A stretch of DNA of 11,880 nucleotides from Caldifarciminota bacterium. Its GTDB lineage: Bacteria; Hydrothermota; E44-bin80. The first letter of the stretch is position 1, and every line of letters begins with the position of its first letter. Where the stretch lies: the NCBI GenBank assembly GCA_023127905.1, contig JAGMEZ010000087.1, positions 1 to 11,880 on the forward strand, in the 5' to 3' direction. This document shows positions 7,004 to 11,880 of the stretch, in pieces. Made by a program: the position numbers and the translations under genes. The notes beneath the pieces were generated by a model that made no database searches, was not told the origin of the DNA, and saw only the letters and a program-made list of their open reading frames with translations.

Positions 7004-7443
7004 TTCTTCCCCTTTATTTTTTTATTCCTGCACTTCTCACAGTAACCATAAAATTCTAATTTATGCAATAATATACAAAAATTATGTTTCTTTGCAACCC
7101 CATCTTTCAATCTTTCCAACTTCTTATTTTCGAACTCAATAATTCTTCCACACTCTATACATATCATATGATCATGGTGGTCATTTTTATGTAACGGCTC
7201 GAATCTTGTCACATCATCTTTGAAACGCCTCTCTAAAGCAAAACCTGCGGCAACAAGCAATTGTAATGTTCTGTATACCGTCGCAAAACCAATCCCTGGC
7301 ATTTCCTTCTTCATTTCCTCGTACAACTCTTCTACAGTGTAATGTTTATTCTTATCGCAGAAATGTTTTATTATATTTTCGCGCTGGTGGGTTAATCGTA
7401 GCCCTTTCTCTTTTAGATAATCCTTTAATTCTTGTTCTTTCAT
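7000..7443 (-). CDS. fur: Fur-family ferric uptake regulator
   Basis: 147 residues from ATG 7443. The frame can be read up to a TTG at 7503, but that TTG is the first base triplet of a perfect -35 box, so the longer form is rejected. The N-terminal winged helix spans about 1-80 (GLRLTHQRENII, HYTVEELYEEM, GFATVYRTLQLLVAAGF). The C-terminal metal-binding dimerisation domain carries HHDHMICIECGRIIEF (H89, H90, D91, H92; zinc pair C95/C98), H127 and a second pair C135/C138, the complete structural zinc site. The HHDH..C..CG..IEF pattern fits Fur better than PerR, though Zur cannot be fully excluded. Context (feoA, feoB, Fur box over its own promoter) supports iron sensing and autoregulation. No clear Shine-Dalgarno precedes the ATG; the leader is only about 25 nt. 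Confidence 0.93.
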   Translation of the reverse strand: MKEQELKDYLKEKGLRLTHQRENIIKHFCDKNKHYTVEELYEEMKKEMPGIGFATVYRTLQLLVAAGFALERRFKDDVTRFEPLHKNDHHDHMICIECGRIIEFENKKLERLKDGVAKKHNFCILLHKLEFYGYCEKCRNKKIKGKK

Positions 7444-7448
7444 TTTAT

Positions 7449-7469
7449 TGATATTGATTTTCAATTTCA
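7449..7469. promoter_or_regulatory. Fur box in the fur-feoAB operon promoter
   Basis: On the minus strand this 21-bp site reads TGAAATT-GAAAATC-AATATCA. Against the three-block Fur consensus TGATAAT-GATAATC-ATTATCA it matches at 17 of 21 positions, including both outer TGA/TCA ends. It begins 5 bp downstream of the -10 box and covers the expected transcription start and the bases up to 6 nt before the fur ATG, so bound Fur would block initiation. Iron-dependent autorepression of the operon is the expected outcome (inference). Confidence 0.78.
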
Positions 7470-7474
7470 ATAAT

Positions 7475-7503
7475 AATATAACACAAACCTCCAAACTTGT
7501 CAA
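7475..7503 (-). promoter_or_regulatory. Sigma-70-type promoter of the fur-feoA-feoB-dtxR-family operon
   Basis: The minus strand has TTGACA (7503-7498), exactly 17 nt, then TATATT (7480-7475). The -35 is a perfect consensus and the -10 matches 5 of 6. The predicted start near 7468 falls inside the Fur box and gives a leader of about 25 nt. Confidence 0.85.
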
Positions 7504-7710
7504 GTAAAAAAATAAAAAATATTAAAACTTAGCCACAGATTAACACAGAAAAGTCAATACTGTGATTCCCCACACCCTTCCAAAACAAAAACTTTTGCCA
7601 AAAAAAACACTGAAAAACACCAAATTTTCTTAATTGGCACAACCCATCCCAAAATTTTAGGAGGGCTTCCCAGTCTCTATAAAGATTTAACGGTTTTTAC
7701 AGGTTTGAAG
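7504..7710. other. Gene-free AT-rich spacer upstream of the fur promoter
   Basis: No convincing gene, tRNA or structured RNA is seen between the fur promoter and the terminators of the upstream gene. The stretch TTAGCCACAGATTAACACAG (near 7529-7548) resembles a short repeat I recall from intergenic regions of other genomes, and the weak dyad CACAG (7544-7548) / CTGTG lies beside it. Upstream activating sites for the promoter may lie here, but none is recognised. Confidence 0.4.
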
Positions 7711-7748
7711 AAAAAAAATGTGGAGTGCAACATCGTTGTTGCACTCCA
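7711..7748 (-). terminator. Second (backup) intrinsic terminator after the 543-residue protein gene
   Basis: TGGAGTGCAAC (7721-7731), a 6-nt loop and GTTGCACTCCA (7738-7748) form a perfect 11-bp stem. On the minus strand it is followed by CA and eight T residues (7718-7711). Its arm TGGAGTGCAAC is the same word found in the repeat array at 9707-9987, so this looks like a dispersed repeat working as a terminator. Confidence 0.75.
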
Positions 7749-7750
7749 TA

Positions 7751-7781
7751 AAATAAAAAAGCGGGGCTACAAGAGCCCCGC
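7751..7781 (-). terminator. Intrinsic terminator of the 543-residue protein gene
   Basis: GCGGGGCT (7761-7768), loop ACAAG, AGCCCCGC (7774-7781): an 8-bp GC-rich stem about 25 nt after the stop codon. On the minus strand it is followed by TTTTTTATTT (7760-7751). It closely resembles the terminator at 10003-10033. Confidence 0.9.
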
Positions 7782-7805
7782 CTACTATTAAAATTGCATC
7801 TTTCT

Positions 7806-9437
7806 CTACTGTACAAGAATTACCTTCTTCAAATTCCTGTAGTTTCCAACCTCAAATTTCACAAAGTATATTCCGGACGAAACCCTTCTTCCATTACTAT
7901 TTTTTCCATCCCATTTAAAATTATGAACACCTGCATTTTGAACCTCATCAAACAATATCTTCACCTGTCTTCCTGAAATATCATAAATCCTTAAACTGTA
8001 TCTGCTCCTATTCGGAATAGAAACCTTTATGTTGAATTCTGAAGATGACAGAGATGGAAATACATTAAAACCATGACAAGTAAGTTCTTTTCCGTAATAG
8101 ACCCGAATTGGTCCATACCATTTAATAGAACCATTAACAGCAACTGCTCCGAGTTTATAGTAGTACATGCCAACTTTAACATCACTATCAACAAATATAT
8201 AATCAGATGGTGAAGGTACGGTCCCTTTTCCAGGTAGAATTGCAATAAGGCTATAATTTACTGGATTAAAAGAGGATTTCATTAACCTCCATTCCTGATT
8301 ATTTTTTTCACTTTCTGTTCGCCAATGGAGTACTATTTTACCGATGAAAGTGACTGCATAAAATTGTGAAAGCTCGATGCCAGTGGGATTATCTATATAG
8401 GTAACTACTAACTTTAGAAGATCGTGTCTGGTTTTATAGTTTCCTTTCCGGGCTGAATAAGAAAGAAACCGTATTTTAATATTGTTTACATCAGATGGGT
8501 TATCAATCAGTGAACTCACATCAATAGTATCAGTTAAATCCGTTCCTGCGACAGTTGGTACAGAAAGAGCATAATCTATCCAACTCGCACTCGTATATTC
8601 ATAGATCTCCAATTTCGAACTCGTCTCATTAACTACTTTAGATACTGCATATTCATTAACGATCTTAACTGACGTGACGATTCTATCAAAAGGAACATCA
8701 GCAGAGAAATGAAACTCAATAAATTTTGCTTCGTTGTAACCCGTCTGTTTATCTGGCCAGTTGCCCCAATTCTGGAATTTAATGTCATCGCTTATTCCTA
8801 CGCAGGTTTCCGGAAACAAGACTGATCTTTCGTTTGTATGGTCATCACCTCCTGTAGGTGTAAAATAATATGTGCTATCTGTTGTTATTACGACAATCTG
8901 TAGAAAATCGTGAAGGCTCTTATAATCACCAGTAATACCTTCTGTGTTTGTATATGAGAGGAATTTTATCTCTGTATTGTTCAAATCTGATGGGGTATTT
9001 ATAAAGGTAATAATATCAACAGTATCGATAACATCAACCCCTGCTGTCATTGGGACACTGAGCGAATAATTATTCCATGGATTATCACTATCCCGAAAAA
9101 CCTCGAGTTTGGAAAAAGTAAACGGTGCAACAATATCAACAGTATATTCATTAACAATGAAAACAGACGTGATCGTATCATCAGGCGGTATATCTGGCGA
9201 AAAGAAGAAGAGGACATATTTTGTCTCGTCGTATGTTATTCCATCTGGCCATACAGTTCCCTCTATCCATCCTATATCATCGCTTGAGGAAAGTCCGGTG
9301 CACGGAAAAATTTTAGGGTCAGGAGGATCAGGACCCGTTAAATCCCGTCCACCTGTGCCGTAATATTCCTTTGTTGTTATCGGAAAAAGAATATGTGGAA
9401 TCAATAGAAATATAAAAAGAACAAATATGCTTTTCAT
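7806..9437 (-). CDS. Secreted protein with an internal duplication and a C-terminal FlgD-Ig/sorting-like tail
   Basis: A 543-residue exported protein of unknown function. Residues 1-19 are a signal peptide (FVLFIFLLIPHILF). Residues about 46-185 and 211-347 are two copies of one domain: the pairs SDDI...WPD...Y.E.K / SDDI...WPD...Y.EAK, FSPDIP / FSADVP, ITSVFIVNEY / VTSVKIVNEY, SKLEV / SKLEI, YSLSVPMTAGVD / YALSVPTVAGTD, and YKSLHDFLQIVV / YKTRHDLLKLVV line up in order. Residues about 355-455 look fibronectin-III-like (KIVLHWRTESEKNNQEWRL...YIFVDSDVKVGMYYYKL). The end (YSLRIYDISGRQVKIL, HNFKWDGKNSNGRRVSSGIYF) is a FlgD-Ig/Por-secretion-like tail, usually a signal for export to or anchoring at the surface. 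The duplicated domain probably forms beta-sandwiches; no catalytic motif is visible. The start codon has only a weak ribosome binding site. A sigma-54-type promoter lies upstream and two terminators follow. Confidence 0.88.
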   Translation of the reverse strand: MKSIFVLFIFLLIPHILFPITTKEYYGTGGRDLTGPDPPDPKIFPCTGLSSSDDIGWIEGTVWPDGITYDETKYVLFFFSPDIPPDDTITSVFIVNEYTVDIVAPFTFSKLEVFRDSDNPWNNYSLSVPMTAGVDVIDTVDIITFINTPSDLNNTEIKFLSYTNTEGITGDYKSLHDFLQIVVITTDSTYYFTPTGGDDHTNERSVLFPETCVGISDDIKFQNWGNWPDKQTGYNEAKFIEFHFSADVPFDRIVTSVKIVNEYAVSKVVNETSSKLEIYEYTSASWIDYALSVPTVAGTDLTDTIDVSSLIDNPSDVNNIKIRFLSYSARKGNYKTRHDLLKLVVTYIDNPTGIELSQFYAVTFIGKIVLHWRTESEKNNQEWRLMKSSFNPVNYSLIAILPGKGTVPSPSDYIFVDSDVKVGMYYYKLGAVAVNGSIKWYGPIRVYYGKELTCHGFNVFPSLSSSEFNIKVSIPNRSRYSLRIYDISGRQVKILFDEVQNAGVHNFKWDGKNSNGRRVSSGIYFVKFEVGNYRNLKKVILVQ

Positions 9438-9489
9438 TATTATTTCATTCTACAAAAACTACCTTCTCATAATGTTTTACTATTCATAG

Positions 9490-9506
9490 TGCAAAAAGTA
9501 TGCCAG
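9490..9506 (-). promoter_or_regulatory. Candidate sigma-54 (RpoN) promoter for the 543-residue protein gene
   Basis: The minus strand reads CTGGCATACTTTTTGCA. The -24 GG and -12 GC are separated by exactly 10 nt, as in the consensus YTGGCACGrNNNTTGCW, with TGGCA and TTGCA both intact. A start near 9480 would give a leader of about 43 nt. A weaker sigma-70 reading of the same bases (TTGCAC, 17 nt, TATGAG) is possible. No enhancer-binding-protein gene is in the window. Confidence 0.5.
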
Positions 9507-9567
9507 ATGTTTCATAAATCTAAAGATATGTCAGAAAAGAGGTTATGAAAGCAAGATTTTTTTTTAT

Positions 9568-9602
9568 TCTCAAAATGCGAAACAACATTTGCGCTTTTGA
9601 GA
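9568..9602. repeat. Imperfect AT-rich hairpin upstream of the sigma-54-like site
   Basis: TCTCAAAA (9568-9575) pairs with TTTTGAGA (9595-9602), and inside it TGCGAAA faces TTTGCGC with small bulges. A run of nine T residues precedes it on the plus strand, so on neither strand do T residues follow the stem; an intrinsic terminator is therefore unlikely. It lies about 62-112 nt upstream of the -24 element, within the usual distance for a regulator site, but no regulator is identified. Confidence 0.4.
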
Positions 9603-9706
9603 CAAAATAATTCGGGCATTCACATCGATATCAATCGGTATTGTAAAAAACGAGTTTCATCATCCTGCGCGGAAAAACCTCCATAATTCCAGTTCCGACA
9701 GCTTTT

Positions 9707-9987
9707 TATGGAGTGAATCAAGCCAGGTGTTGCTATGTTGCCGTTTATGGAGTGTATCAAGTCAGGTGTTGTTGCTATGTTACCAATAATGTAGGAGCGA
9801 CATCCTTGTCGCGATATGTTTCTATGGAGTGCAACGACTGTGTCGTTGCGGTGTCCGGTGTTTTATGGAATGAATCAAGCCAGGTGTTGCAATGTTGCCA
9901 ATAATGTAGGAGCGACATCCTTGTCGCGATATGTTTTTATGGAGTGCAACGACTGTGTCGTTGCGGTGTCGAGTGTTTTGTGGAAGG
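9707..9987. repeat. Tandem array of composite hairpin repeats (A-AB-AB plus a remnant)
   Basis: Two modules are seen. Module A (about 36-39 bp, TATGGARTGWATCAAGYCAGG then TGTTGC and ATGTTRCC) occurs at 9707, 9746 and 9864. Module B (about 80 bp, AATAATGTAGGAGCGACATC onward) follows the second and third A. B copies align as 9783-9872 and 9898-9987 with about 5 mismatches in 90 bp, a 115-bp period. Each B carries two perfect hairpins: GCGACA/TGTCGC (9797-9812, 9912-9927) and GCAACGAC/GTCGTTGC (9831-9849, 9946-9964). A remnant of A (TGTGGAAGG) starts at 9979. Short frames through it repeat the same peptide and are not genes. No transposase or CRISPR-like spacer pattern is present. The rest of the 9438-10053 spacer holds only the hairpin, the sigma-54-like site and a terminator described elsewhere; I see nothing in 9603-9706. 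Confidence 0.85.
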
Positions 9988-10002
9988 GAATGTTGTAATA
10001 AT

Positions 10003-10033
10003 AAAAAAGGCGGGGCTGCAAAACAGCCCCGCC
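10003..10033 (-). terminator. Intrinsic terminator of the subtilisin-like protease gene
   Basis: GGCGGGGCTG (10009-10018), loop CAAAA and CAGCCCCGCC (10024-10033) form a perfect 10-bp stem about 20 nt after the stop codon. On the minus strand it is followed by six T residues (10008-10003). Confidence 0.92.
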
Positions 10034-10053
10034 TCCAATACATCAAAGAATAC

Positions 10054-11880
10054 CTACTTAAGCAACGTAAGTTTTAACGTCGCTTTTTCACCGGCAGCGT
10101 CCATCTTAATAAAATAGACACCACTCCCCACATGTCTCCCCGTTTTGCTTCTTCCATCCCAGCTGATTTCATATGAATCTGGACTCAATACATCGTTCAC
10201 TAACGTTTTAACCAACCGACCTGTAATACTGTATACCTTAATAGACACTCTCGAATCTTCAAAAACACTGAATCGAATGCTCGCACTCCGAGTAGGATTT
10301 GATACCAAACTGAATATTCCAACAGTTGATCCAATCCTTGCAACAGCTGAAACAGGACCATACGCTGTCGTACCCATGTTATCTATTGAAACGAGTTTAT
10401 AGTAGTATCGCTTTCCACCAATAACATCACTATCTGTGAATAAATAATCATGCGGTACAGATGTTGAACCCTGTCCGGGTAACACACCAACAAGTGTATA
10501 GTCGCCTTCTGCTGTCTCAGATCGCACAACCTGCCATGCCTCAATATTGTACTCAGATGCTGTTCTCCATTTTAATTCAATCTTCCTGACATATCCTATC
10601 GCTGTTAGATTCGTAAAAGAAATTGCAGTTTCAATAGGATAATCTAACCTAACCTCAACACGGGTTGTTGTTTTCGACTCAGAGTTTGACTCAATAAAGA
10701 GTGTATCATAGTTTAATCCTGGATCAAATGTAAAACCAGTAGTGTCTGCCCAGACATCAACAAGATAAGTATCTCCTGGTGCCACTGTAAATGAAGTTGG
10801 ATCAACCTTTACTATCCATGGTTGATTGTATGTAATAGTGCTTACCATCAGGTTAGCAGTTGATAATGGATCATTAATTACTTTTAGAGTACATTTCTTT
10901 GCCGTTCCAATACCAAGACAGGCTGCTTCAACATTAAGAAATCCTGAACCATTAAGAGAGTCTTTTCCTGGAGGATCATTTGATATTACTGCCTGTGCAG
11001 TGTTTTCAACAATACTGTCTATTCGTGCAGGTGTAAGGCTGCCATCTTTTGAGAGCATAAGAGCAATTGCACCTGCGAGGTGTGGGGCAGAGAAAGAGGT
11101 ACCTGAATATCCTGAGGTATAACCGCTATTATTTGTATGGTGAATTGATATAATGTTCTCTCCAGGTGCCATTATGTCCGGTTTGAGAAGCCCATGTTGA
11201 TTGAGCATTGCATTGTACAGATAGTCACTATAGGATGAATTATCCCATTCAGTCGGTCCATAACTCGACCAGGTCCGTCTGGAACGGGAATTATTTGTTG
11301 CTCCAACAGCAATAACAGAACTTACACCACCCTGGATGAACTGGTCAGGATGCAGCCATGGTGGAGGGCTATCTGCTGCTATGGTTAGGTCCTCTGGAAC
11401 ACTGTAGTGTCCACCACCTATTGAATTTCCATTTCCTGCTGCATATGTCCAGCATATACCCGCAGCCAGTACATCAATTGCATCAACTCTGAACTCATTC
11501 TTCATATTCTGGTATTGTGCGTCTGTACCAAACTGTCCACGTTCAAACCCAACCGATGCCTGCAAAACATCTGCAGATTCACCATATCCATAAGTAGCAT
11601 TTCCCCCAGCAATAGCAAAATCTACTGCTTCGTGCATATCTGCATTTGTATTCGTTCGCAATATCATCAACGAGCAGTCAGGTGCCACACCCGTTGTATC
11701 ACCACTTGTTCCATCACCGCATACAATGCCGGAAACTAAACTACCATGATAATCACCTACATCATAAGGGTCAAGATCATCATCAGCACAATCGTATCCA
11801 CCATTTGGATAGTTACCATCACCTGTCCAGAGATGGTCATTAAGGTCTGTATGATTGTAGTTTGCGCCTCCATCAATAAC
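10054..11880 (-). CDS. Secreted subtilisin-like serine protease (S8 family), 3' part, with C-terminal sorting-like tail
   Basis: The frame is open from the window edge to TAG at 10054, giving 608 residues without the N-terminus; a GTG at 11688 is internal, because the catalytic Asp and His lie upstream of it. By position in this fragment: Asp region VIDGGANYNHTDL (D3), His region DYHGSLVSGIVCGDG (H45), oxyanion Asn in AAGNGNS (N150) and the Ser region SGTSFSAPHLAGAIALML (S262), so the triad is complete. The His motif is HGS instead of the usual HGT. Asp-rich DCADDDLDPYD between Asp and His may bind calcium. After the catalytic domain (to about 315) come a beta-rich segment, a fibronectin-III-like domain (KIELKWRTASEYNIEAWQV...YLFTDSDVIGGKRYYYKL) and a FlgD-Ig/Por-secretion-like tail (VYSITGRLVKTL, YEISWDGRSKTGRHVGSGVYF). 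It probably degrades protein outside the cell or at its surface. The last two domains resemble those of the neighbouring 543-residue protein. Confidence 0.95.
   Translation of the reverse strand, partial: VIDGGANYNHTDLNDHLWTGDGNYPNGGYDCADDDLDPYDVGDYHGSLVSGIVCGDGTSGDTTGVAPDCSLMILRTNTNADMHEAVDFAIAGGNATYGYGESADVLQASVGFERGQFGTDAQYQNMKNEFRVDAIDVLAAGICWTYAAGNGNSIGGGHYSVPEDLTIAADSPPPWLHPDQFIQGGVSSVIAVGATNNSRSRRTWSSYGPTEWDNSSYSDYLYNAMLNQHGLLKPDIMAPGENIISIHHTNNSGYTSGYSGTSFSAPHLAGAIALMLSKDGSLTPARIDSIVENTAQAVISNDPPGKDSLNGSGFLNVEAACLGIGTAKKCTLKVINDPLSTANLMVSTITYNQPWIVKVDPTSFTVAPGDTYLVDVWADTTGFTFDPGLNYDTLFIESNSESKTTTRVEVRLDYPIETAISFTNLTAIGYVRKIELKWRTASEYNIEAWQVVRSETAEGDYTLVGVLPGQGSTSVPHDYLFTDSDVIGGKRYYYKLVSIDNMGTTAYGPVSAVARIGSTVGIFSLVSNPTRSASIRFSVFEDSRVSIKVYSITGRLVKTLVNDVLSPDSYEISWDGRSKTGRHVGSGVYFIKMDAAGEKATLKLTLLK

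Noticed and set aside
7444..7503. Upstream extension of fur to a TTG start at 7503
   Set aside because: The extra 60 bases contain the TTGACA/TATATT promoter and most of the Fur box, and the extra residues do not match the Fur N-terminus.
7504..7710. Riboswitch or small RNA upstream of fur
   Set aside because: Only weak short dyads are present and the mapped-by-sequence promoter starts transcription downstream of this stretch.
9568..9602. Intrinsic terminator
   Set aside because: T residues precede the stem on the plus strand; neither strand has a T-run after it.
9707..9987. CRISPR array
   Set aside because: Period is about 115 bp, only two full units exist, the whole unit is conserved with no unique spacers, and no cas genes are nearby.
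9713..10046. Short frames on both strands across the repeat array
   Set aside because: Their peptides only mirror the nucleotide repeats, they have no ribosome binding sites, and the minus-strand frame runs through the terminator.
11641..11688. GTG 11688 as the true start of the protease
   Set aside because: The frame continues to the window edge and encodes the catalytic Asp and His regions upstream, so the start is outside the window.

Overview
The window is AT-rich, and every gene I can support lies on the minus strand. The organism looks like a Gram-negative (diderm) bacterium of an FCB-type or candidate phylum, for example the WOR-3/Stahlbacteria type. This placement is an inference from three things: a TonB-dependent receptor with a carboxypeptidase-regulatory-like N-terminus, a porin-like outer-membrane protein, and two large secreted proteins that both end in a FlgD-Ig/Por-secretion-like tail with a W-D-G and a G-(I/V)-Y-F motif. 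No rRNA or tRNA is present to confirm it.

In the direction of transcription (right to left), 11880-10054 is the 3' part of a secreted subtilisin-like protease ending at a strong intrinsic terminator. Next comes a 616-bp gene-free stretch (9438-10053) with a small tandem array of hairpin-rich repeats, an AT-rich dyad and a candidate sigma-54 promoter. That promoter faces a 543-residue secreted protein (9437-7806) built on an internal duplication. Two back-to-back terminators (7711-7781) close this part.

The rest is a metal-homeostasis locus. A sigma-70-type promoter (TTGACA, 17 nt, TATATT) overlaid by a Fur box at 7449-7503 drives fur, feoA, feoB and a dtxR-family regulator gene (7443-4502), tightly packed with one ATGA overlap. 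Directly after the dtxR-family gene is a nested palindrome (4440-4478), a good candidate operator. It is followed by a second tight run of four genes encoding envelope proteins: a TonB-dependent receptor with a CxxC motif in its plug, a seven-helix membrane protein of unknown function, a secreted FmdE-like protein lacking most family cysteines, and the start of a porin-like outer-membrane protein cut by the window edge.

The most interesting reading is a two-step circuit. Fur would sense iron and control ferrous-iron transport together with the DtxR-family regulator, which would in turn control an envelope import system of unknown substrate. The FmdE-like protein and the seven-helix protein have no obvious role in known TonB systems, so the 4314-1 operon is the best candidate here for an undescribed metal or metal-complex uptake pathway. 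The wiring and the substrate are inferred, not shown.
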